Assembly: GCF_030848805.1 (NCBI RefSeq)
Contig: NC_092361.1
Coordinates: 806,001-870,000 of the forward strand
Direction: 5' to 3'
Length of the DNA: 64,000 nt
From: Temnothorax longispinosus
Lineage: Eukaryota > Arthropoda > Insecta > Hymenoptera > Formicidae
Below are positions 26,201 to 39,761 of the stretch, piece after piece. The first letter of the stretch is position 1. Each line of letters opens with the position of its first letter. A model generated the notes under the pieces. The model made no database searches. It was given only the letters and a program-made list of their open reading frames with translations, and was not told where the DNA came from. Position numbers and translations under genes: made by a program.

Positions 26201-29200
26201 ATGCACCGTCGGGACGCGCTTTTAAGTGATGAATATTTTTGTAACTGTGAGTAAAAGCACTCGAGAATTCACAATAAGAATTTCATAAAGAAGGGATCAA
26301 ACGCGACATTGGTTCTAAGGGGTCATAAAGTTACCTTTCACAGTACAACACGTGTCTCGTGAATTAATAAGGATGTAACGTTACCGCTCGACTAGGCTAG
26401 CCTCACATCAAAGGTAAGCGTTCTCTTTGGGGGGGTCCCCAAGTCGTTTCGATACTATGTTTAATTGCCACGATTATATCTTTGTCATTGAACCTAACAC
26501 GAAGGTAATATATATATTAATTAATAGAAGGGAACTGAAGAATAGGAGAGAGAAGTACCACTCGCCCGCTTTTGATCTAATATCAATACGTACATGTGAA
26601 TCATTGTGATTAAGAAAAAAATTTAGCCGAAAGTTCTACTCGCATTTAATCGCTCTTTAAATCTCATATTAAATATCGAGGCTAGCTTGACTTCAAACGA
26701 GGCTTAAAATTGCAAGTTTGCTCGCAATTTAAGCGCGGAATGGCCGAGCGAAAATGTTTCAAAGCGCTAAGAATTATGCGCGAGCGAGCAAGTGGACAGA
26801 ACTTTTTGAACTTTTGTATCGGGAAGTTTCTTGCCGTTCCTTTTTGTCCTTGCCTTTTTTCCCGCTCATCGCGTCATTCCGCTCGAGGACGTAACAATTT
26901 ATATTCATGAGGATTATTTCTAAAAGGGACGGGCACGGATCTACCTTTCGCGATTTCTGCCTCCCTTTTATATGCTGATTTGATCGTGATTTGATCGCGG
27001 GTGGTTATGAAGCCTTAAGGAAAAAAGAAAAGAGTAGAATTTAATGGGGCGTCAACGGAGAATTCGGACGTCGTCGTTCTACATTTATGAAAAATTTTCC
27101 CAGCCTAGAGCTCATCAGCTTAATCCTTCTCCATTTTCCGACGAGATCTCTCGATTAATTTAAGGTTTCGAGTTTTAACGTTATTAAAAAACTCATTATT
27201 TTTTAAATTCCATTATTCTCGCTTAAATACCGTAATTTGTGGATGATATCTTGATTTATTGCAATCAAATATATTAGAAGATGAAAAAAACGAAAAAAAT
27301 GTAATTAAAATTTTTTTATAATTTATTTTGTGGTAAATCTTATACTAACGTGAAACGAAAGAGAAGCGGACATCCGCAACAAAAATAATTAAGTTTCAAG
27401 ATCGTGTTTCTGTTTCTATCTTCGACGCCATTTTTATTTTTACTCTTCTTCGACGATCCAATTTTGTTTATCGACGACCGCGTCATTTATCGGGAATCTA
27501 CGACGGAGGCAAATATGATTGTAGAAAACAAGAAAGTTATACGACGAAGCGAAGACTCGGGAAGGTCGAAGGTGCCGTAAATGGAAAAAAAAACTGTGGG
27601 TAAAAAACTTCGTTATCGGGCGAATTCGATTTCGTAATAAATTGTTAACTTTTACAAAAAGTTTAAATGTTCTCGTAACTGAGTATATTACAAAATCGAC
27701 TACAATCGATTAGTCTGTCGATAGATATCGGGGCAGCGATATTTAGAACCCTCTTAGAGCTTTCTTTTAAAGTTACATGACGTATCTCACATGTTCCTGA
27801 ACATGATCTACTGACAAATTTCTCAATGAACACTATTAGTGACTATTACAAATTTACACGTTACATCGCGATGTAATATATTCTCCTTGTCCATGCCTCG
27901 TGTGTTCCACGGGGCACACATTTGTAACTTTATCGATAAAGATAATTTCGTTACGATACTTCGCGGGGAAAAAATGCACTAGAGGAATTTTCTCTTGGAG
28001 GAGAGAATATTTTACCAGCCATATTTCAGTACTCTTGCATGATTTTTATTGCCGTTTCCCCACTTCTCTTCCATGGCGTATTTATTACTTGACCCGAGTT
28101 GAAATTTATGGTATTTTTTGAAAATAAATGGGCGATGTAATTCGATTATTTCGAATACTCGGCATCGGCCGAGTGTTTATCGCCGCGACAATAATGCCCC
28201 CCTAGTATGATCGAAATCTTTTCAACGCGGATCACTAAGTGTGGAATTTGTGCTCGGATATTAACGTCATAGAGAAAATTCGTTTAATAGTGAAATACCG
28301 GAGGGAAGTAGTAAAAGCGCGCGTTTTACTTCGAAGACATAATCCCCGTAAAAGGCCGGAAATTAGGGAGGAAATGAGGTGGAGCTAGTAAAACTAAGGC
28401 CATTTGAAGTCTTCCATTTTTTTCCATCTTATCTCCGCGAAGAGTGCTTATATCTGAACGCATACTTCGTAATGCATTAAAAAGTTATTTCAATTTTACA
28501 TTTGCTCATCTGATGACGTAGTTAGCATGCTATTTTCGTTCATTATTCTATTTTTTTAAATTTTCATATAAGAGAAAAACAATTTAACATGTTGTATAAT
28601 ATAATTCAAACACTATTTCCAGTTTTTTTTAGGTCTTTTTAATCTTTTAATACTAATTTAATGTTGTATCACATTATTAGCATTTTGATTACTTCCATGA
28701 CCAATAACGATTCGATACCAACTAGAACGGAATTACAAAGCGTGACACGCAAATCAATATTTCAGAAAATCTCGTTAATGGACTTAATTCTTTTGAAAGC
28801 TCAGCGCAATTTGAAGTAAATCTGTTTCCAATATTTTTGGATGTACTACTTTGTTTCTTCATATCCCTGACGTGACGTGGATTAAAATAAAAATTGGAAA
28901 TCGTGACGTAGGACGCGGCCGCGCAGAAAATAGGAGCGATATGGCCGTACGTGAAGTGAATAATGCCGGATTGAAAATTCGATTGTTTCGCAATTAATAT
29001 GTGCATGAAGTTTTCGCGTACTGCGCCGTGCTGCGTGTTCAGGTGAAAAATCTCTCAAGAATGCTGGGCAATTTTTTAGCTTTCCAATGTAGAGCCGCCT
29101 AATGTGAATTTATGGAATTACTCGGAATTATTTTATAAGAGAGAAAGAGAGGCAGAGAAGGAACTGCATCATCGAGCGATATGTTATGTCTATAAGTGCG

Positions 29201-29240
29201 TCTATGTTAGCGATGTATACATCGAGTGTATGCATCGTCG
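23230..29240. other. AT-rich DNA with one GC-rich patch, no genes seen
   Basis: The patch 25490-25930 is GC-rich with overlapping frames on both strands. Elsewhere frames are short. CAG|GTGAAA at 29042|29043 is a weak juxtaposed splice-site look-alike. Confidence 0.55.
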
Positions 29241-29247
29241 CTTCGAA

Positions 29248-29568
29248 ATTGTCCGATATTACGAAATTCTATAACTCGATTATCGGATACAACATTGTCA
29301 ATATCGAAACACGTTAATAAAGATTTAAATTGCGTAGTGCCTATAATTTTTTTCATTGCTAAACAATTCAACTTTCTGGCATTATTACGTTCGTAGGGAA
29401 AGTAAATTTAAATAAACCATAAAACATAAAAATGATAAATCGAATTTTAACATTGTTTTTATTGATTTTTCGCTTTAATGTTCCTCGATATATTCTCGTA
29501 CAGGATCTATGCATGCAAATATGCAGCTCTTTCAGATTGTCCGATATTACGGAATTTTATGACTCGAT
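29248..29568 (+). repeat. Spaced direct repeat, 33 bases, 30 of 33 identical
   Basis: Copies lie at 29248-29280 and 29536-29568, both beginning ATTGTCCGATATTACG and ending ACTCGAT, with starts 288 bases apart. Weaker similarity continues downstream. It may be an old tandem duplication or the remains of two copies of a dispersed element. Confidence 0.75.
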
Positions 29569-30838
29569 TCGTTACATTATTGACATCGCCGATACATAGG
29601 ATGATTTGAGTTACAACGATGCTTTTATCGCGCATTGCTAAATTGCCGGGAAGCAGAAGCGTCGTCGCTCAGAGCGAAAGCACAGCCTTGTGTGAATACT
29701 GTAGACCGTATTCATGTCAGTTAAATGTAATAATCTCAGATACTATTAGCGCATAATGCTATCCTCATATTATACAAATGAACCTTGGATGATGGTATTT
29801 ATAGCATTGAATATAGAATAATCAATGAAATGTCCATGTAGGCAAACAATTTGATTAGTTAATTATATTCCTGCATAATAAACTTTTGAAATTGACATAT
29901 GAAATGTATTGACAACGTTGTATTATGTATGCATATATTGTATATGTCGAGGTACATATGTACATGCATATTATATTCTGTTCTTGTAATATGTATCTTT
30001 ATACTGCCTCTTTTTTTACCGTCAATTAGATTATCAATTTTATCTTCAAGTTAATGCATTTCTTGTCTCTTTAATGGTTGAAATGCTGGATAATTAATAT
30101 TTATTATGTTAAATCGATTCTAATCTCCAATTAATTTTGTATATTTTCTTTCGAAAATCGACTATTTTCAGAATATTGTTAGATACAATTTGTCGAGTGC
30201 CATGATTATTATTTGCCGAGTGTAAATTAGACGGGACACTGGATTTCCGCGCTTGCTAATGTAAGCTGTCGTAATTCGTGAGTTAGAGCAAACTCCAATG
30301 TAGGAGCGATTCTCGCTTTCGCCAGCCGCTATATCGATCACCAACCCCGGACTGCGGATTATCCATCCCAAGCATGCTTCGTGGGGATGAAAAGGAAGGA
30401 TACGGGGGGTGAAAGCACGCAAATAACACAACTTGGCAGAATAATAAATGAGGTACGGAAGAAAGCGGAAAATGCTCGAAGATCCGTCCAGACAACGGAG
30501 ACGAGTGAAAGACACGCGGGAGAAATAAAAGCAACCAAGGTAGAATGTTAGGGAATGTATGAAAGAATCTAGAGCGGTAGGAAAAGTGTATAGAAAGTCG
30601 CGCAATAATGATATGTGAGATGTGTTTTAATATGTTGTAATTAATTTGTGTCAAATGAACTTCAAGACTAAACATAACGACTAAACATCAGAAACAAGAG
30701 TTACCTAGCAAAAATTTTTCTCATCATTTCATTCGCCAAGAAACGTGATTTCCAAATATTTCATGATTGGTGATATCTTTTATTTATGATTTTATGTATG
30801 ATTAACTTTTATTTACGTTGCTTAAATTGACACTTTAA

Positions 30839-30975
30839 TCTCTCTTTCTCTCTCTCTCTCTCTTTCTCTCCCTCTCTCTCTCTCTCTCACACACTCTCTC
30901 TCTCTCACACTCTCTCTCACACTCTCTCATACTCTCTCTCTCTCACACTCTCTCTCTCACACACACACACACACA

Positions 30976-31012
<37 letters not shown>

Positions 31013-31026
31013 CCCCCCCTCTCCCC

Positions 31027-31060
<34 letters not shown>
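30839..31060. repeat. Large compound microsatellite: (CT)n, (CA)n, C-rich, (AT)n
   Basis: About 222 bases of CT runs interspersed with CACA blocks, a C-rich segment near 31013-31026 and a terminal (AT)10. It is the largest simple repeat in the window. Confidence 0.97.
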
Positions 31061-31061
<1 letters not shown>

Positions 31062-32708
31062 AGATTCTCCTAATTATAATTACTAAAATTCTTTTTATCT
31101 TCTCTTTTTTACATAACAATTTTTGAAACAACTCGGACATAAACTTGAAATATGTCATGTCAGCAATAATGATCTAGAGATTACGATTAATATTTATAAA
31201 GTCGTTGCTATATTTAAAGTCGTTACTTCTTCATTGCGCATAATAATACTAACGACATCAGAAGATTGTGATAAATTTTTAAGTAATAATTTTTATATCT
31301 CTCTGGTTATTTACATTTTTCATATGAAAGAATGACATTCTCAGTAGTCGCCTACGAAACATGAAGTATTTATAGGTCATATCCGATTGAATCATCCGAT
31401 AAGTATTCCCCTCGCGAGCATTTCTTTCGTCCAGTTAGCAGCCCGTAAAGCTCACATCGTTCTATCGACAGAGCGGAATCGTGAAACTGGAAAAACGGGG
31501 CTGCTCATCGTCGTAAAAGTCCACTTCGCGGCCGTGCATGGATTTTACAACCCGGTATAATTGGCTGTAACCGCAGCTATTAAGGATGTTTGATGAGAGA
31601 TCGTTAATCTCACAGCCATTTGCAGCCATTTCTCACCGTCTACTTAATACTTGCTTAAAGCCTTTACGAGTATTGCCGAATATCGATGTGTCTCTAACGC
31701 AGCGCGCGATGACGTTCACGTCGATCGTAAAGCTCGCTCGAAGGATCACGAAAACGCTTTTCGTTCTTCCGCAGACGCGCTGCCGACGAGCGTGTTTTAC
31801 ATTTTACTGCGATGTTCCGAACGAGTTACGGCACGATCCGATTTGTACTTTATTGCGGTACCCTCAATTGATTAGCGTGCATGCTATTTAGTTTCAACCG
31901 CACTTCAGCGAAATGAAAATCGGATCAAAACCGCCGATGCGTGTTAATGATTTTGCGTGTAAGTGAAAATTTAGCTGTTCGAATATACGTAATAATTTAT
32001 ACATTTATTTATAAGTTTAATGAAATATATATATTTCTACAAATAACAGTATAAAGCGAATTATCGAAAAACTTTAAAAATCGAGATATTCTGTTTAAAA
32101 ACAATCACAATTACTCACAAATAATCGTAGAAAGTTAGTTAAATTTTTAGATCCGCATATGATTCGCAGTAATTTCAGCTGCAGGCTTATTCTTAAATAA
32201 AAACGCGTAGTTTATCTGACAATAAGCTAGTCGCAAAATATAGTGTAAACATAAAAAAGATGCGCAGCTTCGAGCTTTCGTGCTTTTAACAGACAACTAC
32301 GTGCAGGCGACTTGAGTCCTGCACGTCATACGCCGAAGTTTCGAGCTCTGACTTCTGCGCGTTGCCGCGTTGCTCCGCTTATTTAGCTAACTCTCGCCCG
32401 AGATCTGCTTGCAGATTTAATTTAATCCGGTGACTATATCAGCGTGCACGTCTAAGAGGAGAATAGGATGGGTCGTCAGGAATCTCGTAATTACATTGTT
32501 TAATGACAGAACTATGTTCATATCAATTCGATTGACTATCGTCGATGCATCAATTGAAGTTTCATCGTGCTTTCGCGTGTAGCCGAAATAGATTTCCGAT
32601 TTGCATACAATATGGGATCTATTGAAATTCACAAGTTCCTTGATTGGATAATAATGCAATGGGATTGAAATGAACGAATGTAGATTGCAATTCCGTATTT
32701 CATAAATT

Positions 32709-32797
32709 AGAAAACTATTCTAATTTTATTATATTATAAAAATTATATTAAAATATATAAAACTATTCTATTTTATTATATTATTAAAATTATATTA
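32709..32797 (+). repeat. Two-copy tandem duplication, period about 49
   Basis: AAAACTATTCTA followed by TTTTATTATATTAT and an AAAATTATATTA segment appears twice in succession with small indels. The surrounding DNA is AT-rich. Confidence 0.75.
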
Positions 32798-32951
32798 TAT
32801 TTTTTCATTTCACATTTATAGAACTTTTATTAACTTAAAATCTTTGAATAGAAATGCTCAAATATGAATAACTTTTCAGCTATAGAAATACGAAAAAGAT
32901 AAAGTGCTTTTCGCGAAATAAAATGTAATTAAACAACAAAATAAGGTTTAA

Positions 32952-32976
32952 GAAAGAGAAAGAGAGAGAGAGAGAG
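32952..32976. repeat. Short (GA)n tract
   Basis: Imperfect then perfect GA units, about 25 bases. Confidence 0.9.
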
Positions 32977-33600
32977 TTTTACTTTATACAGTACATATAC
33001 TTTATACATAATTTGAAAAGGGGGTTTAAAAATATTTAATACAAAAAATTAGAAAGCTTTGATACACGTCCTGCCACTTTGAAAAGTTAATTTCGAGATC
33101 GTTAAAAACTCTTTAGCTGAAGCTTTAGTCTGTAGGAAGTGAACTATGTGTATTGTTGGAAATATTTCTCCGGCGCAATGCATACCAAGTAACATATTTT
33201 CGTGTAAGCTTAAAACGTAACGATCCAAGCGACGCGGCGAAAAACGACAATTTCGTAACGCGCGTCAGAAAATATCCGTGCGCTGTGAAAACGTTGCTCC
33301 GCGAAACCTTCTGCCAGCTCTGATATCCATGCAGGCAAGAAATATACGCCGCGCAATTTAAATCACAACGATGCACGAGGGAAAACTTTCAGCCGCCAAA
33401 ACAACCTAGGACGGTGGCTAGGCAGGGAAACACTACGCGAAACACAACCGGTTGCATGCATTAGCATTGTCAGAACAAGCTGCCACTTCGGTGGCGAAAG
33501 GGTTCGCTTCGCATTTGCATGAATAAGCAACGTCCGCGAAGCTGTTTGTTCAACCCTAGCGAATGTAAAATTTCAGCGCTAACTCACGTTAGCACGGGAG

Positions 33601-33861
33601 GTCGATTAATTAAGCTAAGATTGATATTAGTAATTAAGAAAGCTGGTCGCGAAGTCTTTTCCGATGTATGAGGAAATTATAGTAAAATATTTGATAGTCG
33701 GTTGAACGGACTGATATTAATTTTGAGGGGAAATTGAGAGTTAATATTTACCCTTCCGCTAGAACACGTTCGAATCAGAAGTTTACTAATTAAGCAAAGA
33801 TCAATAGTGATAATTAGAAGCCGCCGAATGTTAAGCCGCCGAATATTTTTCGGTATTAAGG

Positions 33862-33892
<31 letters not shown>

Positions 33893-34010
33893 TTTCTCTT
33901 GCAGTATCTTGCAGAGACTTCTCTTGCTAACTATACGCGGAACAAACGACATTAATTCGTAGGGGAAAATTGAGTTAATATTTACCGTGCTATTTCACTA
34001 GCGGAAGACG
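33601..34010 (+). repeat. Degenerate two-copy duplication with an internal (GA)n insertion
   Basis: The first unit carries TTAATTAAGC with AAGATTGATATTAGTAATTA (33606-33636) and later AGGGGAAATTGAGAGTTAAT with ATTTACC. The second carries TACTAATTAAGCAAAGATCA (33783-33802) and later AGGGGAAAATTGAGTTAATA with TTTACC. The spacing between matching blocks grows from about 180 to about 237 because the second unit contains the GA tract and a nested CCGCCGAAT duplication (33816-33845). Confidence 0.6.
33866..33892. repeat. (AG)n microsatellite
   Basis: About 13 perfect AG units inside the second copy of a degenerate duplication. Confidence 0.97.
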
Positions 34011-34297
34011 CAAATGTGTCCTTAATATGATTAAACGGCACTGAAATGCACATCTCGCAGCAAGGGAGTATAAATTAGCGTTTTGTGGCCAAGGGGAATC
34101 ACTTATTCATTCGACAAAATATTTAGCCCGTAGAACTGGGGCGTAACAGAGACGCATTCTCGGAGAGATACATTTAATTGCGAAGACACATTATGCATGC
34201 GATTACACGTCGCGCGCGCAATTGTGGGACGTACACGGTACGTTCATGAATATAATCGGGGAATTCGGTAAAAGTTACAGTGTTATTATTCTCTTCT

Positions 34298-34318
34298 GAG
34301 AATGGTGGAACCATTCTC
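34298..34318. repeat. Perfect 9-bp hairpin
   Basis: GAGAATGGT and its complement ACCATTCTC around GGA. Function unknown; short enough to be chance. Confidence 0.7.
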
Positions 34319-37300
34319 ATTTTTAGTTGCAATATTTTGTACCGCGTTTTTGATGGCGGAACAACAGCTATTCAGCGTGTTATTTAGACTGGAGTGGGAA
34401 GCTGCAACCCATCCTTCGTCTACGTAGCCTTTTCAAACATATCCCTCTTTTCAAAAATGCGCCGCAAATGCTGCATTCCCGCCGTAATTTCGTTTCCACC
34501 GACGTTCGTAGAAAGCTTCCTCGCATAAACCAAAACTGGTTTTAAGCATCTTTCGAGGGGCATCCACTATCCATTCAAAGTAACGTCACAATTTTCTGCA
34601 TTTTTTACGCGTGAATGCACATCACCTCATTAAATTTTAACGAGAACGAATTTTACGATACAAAAATATTCTTCTATTAAAGTGATATTTGCATCGTTTA
34701 TTTAATCTTTTTCTCGAAGATTTACATCTGTAAATTCAAGCCTGTTAATATATCAAATCGAAAAATATGTGCACGGAAAAATATGTCTTTTATATATATA
34801 AATTAGGTATAAAAATAATGTTTCAAATATCTTGCGATTTTATTGCATTGAAAATTATAAAATTTTTGATGTGACGTGCATATATATTTTCAGTCATGTT
34901 ATTTTGATAGTAATGGAGTTTTTTAAATATTTTAAAGAGAACATTCTTTTATCATGAGTATTCCTAGAATTTATCTTTTTTTTTTAGATTTCTTTAAGTC
35001 TTGTTATTAATGGTAACATTTATATTAAGATGGTAAGGATATATAAAGCTTAGCGATTAAATTGCCTCACGTTATCCTGAAGGTTAATCGTCGGCTCACT
35101 ATATAGAGATACGTCGAGTACAAAAGGGCTAAAGGTTGCCAAGCTATCGCCACGGGAGAATCGATTGAGGCGGTCACTTAGCGCGCATGTTTCATGAAAC
35201 GAAGCCGTAAAGCCATTTGCATGTGACTTTAAATTTCGCGATACTTGTGATCACGACAATGGAACACTATTAGTTTTTGATGTCACGCGATAGCACGCCG
35301 TTCAATTTATATGATGACTTGCGGAACCACTTTATCCGTTATGGATTGAGTTAAGTAAGTGTGCATAAACTGTAAAATTGCGTCCTAGTTGAAAAAAACA
35401 CATATCTCAATTCTTGTACAAATATTCAAAAACGGCATCTCTTCTAGTTTATTAACATCTTTTTCTTTCCGAATTTAAAAACTTTCTATTAAATTTTTTT
35501 ATATAGATAAAAGTCAATATAAATCATAATGGAATACATAAATGTGTCGACATATATAAAGCGATATATAGAAAGAGTAACAATATAACAACAACCGGTA
35601 AAAATATTAATATTATTGGCATTTAATTGCACGTTCAATTATCTTAAACATATCTCAATTAGAATTATGTTTTTATAATTACTAATGCAATTTATTACTG
35701 ATGAATATTATATTATCTCAGCATCACTTTCATGATTAGTCTATTGAGCTACATGCTACTGCCAATTTCCTATCGGAAACACGAGTACGATAGACCCTTA
35801 ATCCATTTGATGTATAAGCTATCGCAGCAGCATATTCTATAACTCGGATATTCTATACCTATACATTTGATTCCTATTCATCGAAATATCAAATTTATGT
35901 AAAGGATAAGTCCATGTATATTTTATCGAATGCAATTACATAAAATGAAAAATAAGTGGAATCAGGTTCACCTAAAAGTTTACGATCTTATCAAATACAG
36001 CAAACGATATTTGGAGTAATAATTGAAGCGTTGGCGTTGCAGCGTTGCTGATAAATGTGACTAATGTATTAAAGTTTAAACAAACGAAGAGAAATCTGAG
36101 ATCAGAAATCATTCGACGATGACAGCGAGCCCCGTCGCTCTCTTTCCTCGGTATTATTCTCCCACGATTCACGGCCGACACCGTCACCGTCGTATCCCAT
36201 CGTCGTCGTTGGCATTCGACGGAGCGCGTCGGGTAATAATGATCGTGCCGCTCCTTATTCCGCGCGTTCGTTGCGCGTTTGGCACCAGCGCGAGCGACAC
36301 GCTACACGGAGGCTCTCGTATAATGGATGTTTACGCACGACGTCACGCATGATCCTTGCTCCCTTCTCGACCGTTTCTACATGTATGTGAGAAGCTGTCG
36401 TGAGGGTGGTTTGCGCGCGCGCTCGCGTCAGAGCGGATTCGCGAGTCCGACGAGAGGACCTTTACTTCGCTCGTTGCGGTAACACGCGCGCCGTTGACGT
36501 AACTCGGCTTCGCGTCTCGCTTAGTAATTATACTGGCTCAATAACCACCATTGTGCTACGTTGCGGCGAACATTTTGACGTATGTCCGGCGTTGATTACC
36601 TGCTTATAACCCGCGATGAAACTTCGGGAATCACGTTTCATATAGAAATATACACCCTCCTTTGTTCTGTATCGAACGGAGAATTCTCTTTCTTCGGAAA
36701 TGCGATTTTTCATTTTTTCAATACATGTTTATAATGAAGTCGGTTAAAAAGGGAGAGCGTGTATGATTTGAATCGAACATGAAAAATAATCTTTTGCCGC
36801 GGTGCAGGAAGGAACGAACTGAACGGAAAGAATTAAATTAGTTTTTCAGCTACGATATTTTCTCTGATAGCAAATGATTCAACTGTAAATACGATACAGG
36901 ATCAAAATGTTCAAAAATAATAGTCGATTTCTTCAATTGGATAATTATATCCGATGATTTTGCGCTTTTCTGAATAGATATTACGGAACAATATTGCAAA
37001 AATCGTCCGCGTGTCTGTACGCGACAACTCGTTCGACGCGGCGACGCATCGGAAAATAACTGATACAACGGGATACCTGCGCGAGCGGCCGCGTAACAGT
37101 ATTGCAACCTATCGGGTGCTGCTTTGTAGATCGAGTCGTTAGAATGCAGGACGAGCCGACTTCTAAATGTTCTCTTTGTTCCGAACGAATTAGATTTATC
37201 GACGAAACACCTGCGGACTGCGTGAGCCCGGGCTGCATAGTGCAACAAATGCGCTACTACTTTCCGCGAGCGGTGCCGGCAACACGTAGGCAGCCCGTGA

Positions 37301-38681
37301 GCTGTTTGTTTCCTCTTTTACAATATTACAGAAGCGTACAGTAGCTTGCGTAAGGTCTCGGAGGAATTGTCTATTCGACACAACGAACCGGGGGAAAGTA
37401 GGATCTTATTGGAGTGAAATTTTCGTGGAAAATTTATTGGCGCGTTAAGCAGAGCGTTTTAACGAATTAGCTGGAAATGTCGTTAATCCTTTCGGCGAAC
37501 AGGAAAATAGAGTGGGCGTATTTATTAACAATCCAAACATAGAAGAAATATTTTTTAAGCGTTCTCCCTGATCGAATGTGTATTGCTGTCGTTTAAGTAA
37601 TCTTGAAATCTTGATTTTCAAATCCGACAGCAGACATTACATTACAATGTTGCAAAGCAGCATTAGCATCAAAGTTGCAGTGTTAAAAAATATAACGCGT
37701 CGCAGAAATTACGTCGATAACAGAGCGAACTTTCTCATAAAGAAATCACGAAGTTCACAGTTCTGTGTGCTTGGTAATGATGCCATTGCCAGCTCCTTAA
37801 GCGTTTAAACGCTTTGATGTCAGTACCATTCTGCACTTAAAGCGTTAAAAGTATGCCTTTTATAACTACTTAAATGCAAATGAAAAGAGCTTTCTTCTTT
37901 GTCTCGCTTTTTTATGTATTCACATTTTTTCTATTTTGCTCGCAGAAGCGTTTTTATTTTTTAATTCGACGGGGATGTAAAGTTTAAAACGTTCTATATT
38001 TGTACTTGCTTTTAATTTTATTTGTGGAACGATTATATTTGATTTATTATTGATTATAAATGCGATGTTATGGAATTTTATATAGAACGATTCTCCGTTT
38101 CTCTGCGACGAAAAGAAATGAATATGGAAACCGGATGCGACCCCGTTGATGTTTTTGAAACAAACGTTCGGCGCGCCAATGGCGCTCTTCGCCTGGGGCC
38201 TCTTTAGGCATGCATGGAAAACCGAAAATATCCAAACTGTCGGCGCGCAACCTTATTTGAGATGTCTTGCCCGCGCCATTTCATTACCGCACTCGAACCC
38301 GGCAGTCGTGTAATATGAATATGCAATTTTATGACCACTCCGGGGAAACTCACGTACGTACACGGGCGAGTTATGCGTTTCGTCCCCGGAGAACCTCTCC
38401 GGGCTTATTCGGCAGGAAAGTTACGAACGTATACGGAGACGCGGGTGGCGAGAGCGCAAAGTACGCCGGTATGTCTGTATGTCGTGTACACACTGTGCAA
38501 GCCAGTTCCATACGACCGCGCGTGGAAAATTTCGAAATTCCTTTCTCGGAGAGTGGTAGCGCGAGCCGTTCGTTCGTTCATTCGCTTTTGCCTTGCCGCT
38601 GAATACGAACTCGAGACGTACGTCAATTCTGAAAGTAGCAAACATCCGAGTTCAGATATCCTGAGGGGGTTGCAGCGACCC

Positions 38682-38697
38682 CGCGCGCGCGCGCGCG
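38682..38697. repeat. (CG)8 tract
   Basis: Alternating CG inside the GC-rich island at 38260-38970; such a run can adopt Z-DNA and is unusual in methylating genomes. Confidence 0.95.
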
Positions 38698-39407
38698 AAT
38701 CCGGCATTCGCGGCAAATTATCCGCGAAATTCCCGCTCGTTTGGTCCACTTGGGTGGTAAAATCTCCCTTGAATCTCTCTTGAATAACGCGCGCGAGTTT
38801 TCCATCCCGTTCTCCGGATGACATAGAGGCCCGGCTTTTCGGGCACGTCGTTCCGGTCTCGGGCTTGGCGATCGTATTTAAGATTATTATCTTTAACGAC
38901 GCTTGATTCCGTATAGAAAGCCATGGCGACCGTTGACAGCTGCAAGTGCATTACTTACGGCGCGAGAAGTCCACCGTGACGACGCCGGTAACAAAGGTAA
39001 AAGGGTGATTCCACTGCGATGGGCGTAACCTTCGATTTCTCACGACCCAGTGCGTGACGAATTGTGAGCGATATACTAGTCAAGCTACTTTGACTGTTCC
39101 TATCTGCTGTTTCGAGTGTACCGAGCATGTCACGAGAATAAGTACAAAATTTTTCTATTTCTATAAAGAAACTTTAAGTTTATTTGAGTGAAAAGTGAAA
39201 GAGTTACATTTAAGCGACTTATGTTCATTTCTACGAATGTAGATTAATTTTAATCTTGATTTAACTCTATACTACTTTATCTTTCTCTAATTCTTTAAAT
39301 TCTTAGAAAAAAATAAAAAGTAAGTTAAACCGCGATTAATGTTGATCTGCATTGACAGAAATTCACATTAAATATATTTGCCACATTTAAACGACTTAAA
39401 TATATGC

Positions 39408-39437
39408 ATCTCCAACATAACAAAATATGTCGGAGAT
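39408..39437. repeat. 12-bp hairpin with one mismatch
   Basis: ATCTCCAACATA and TATGTCGGAGAT flank a six-base A-rich loop. No function inferred. Confidence 0.65.
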
Positions 39438-39742
39438 AATAAAATATGTATTACATATAATAATTGCGTTAATTAAAATAATATTTCCGTGCTGTATAAC
39501 AGGTAAATTAATATCGACTATGTTTATCAATTTCTTTAAATTAATTCTTGATAATAATCTAAGCAAATATCGCGTAAAATTTAAATCACATAAATTATAA
39601 CAGAGAATTCTTACTCTCACAGTACTTTTTGGGCATAGCATTGCTATAAATCATTTTCGAATTGACCTTTGCGATGCGTTCGTTAGGTAATTAGCTTATG
39701 AACTCTAATAAAAGCGTAACCGATACTGCCCCTTTGCGTCAG

Positions 39743-39761
39743 TGAGCGAGCGAGCGAGCGA
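39743..39761. repeat. (GAGC)n tetranucleotide repeat
   Basis: About four and a half GAGC units in otherwise AT-rich sequence. Confidence 0.9.

Larger units (their letters stand above)
31061..36100. other. AT-rich DNA with small duplications, no genes seen
   Basis: Apart from the tandem and degenerate duplications listed separately, only short frames occur. A CpG-containing patch at 31380-31890 has two overlapping + strand frames of 101 and 74 codons, neither convincing. Confidence 0.55.

Noticed and set aside
28620..28640. T-run then TAG|GTCTTT
   Set aside because: Good acceptor half, but GTCTTT is not a usable donor.
29020..29050. CAG|GTGAAA juxtaposed site
   Set aside because: The preceding sequence has too many purines for a firm acceptor and the donor is only partial; left as background.
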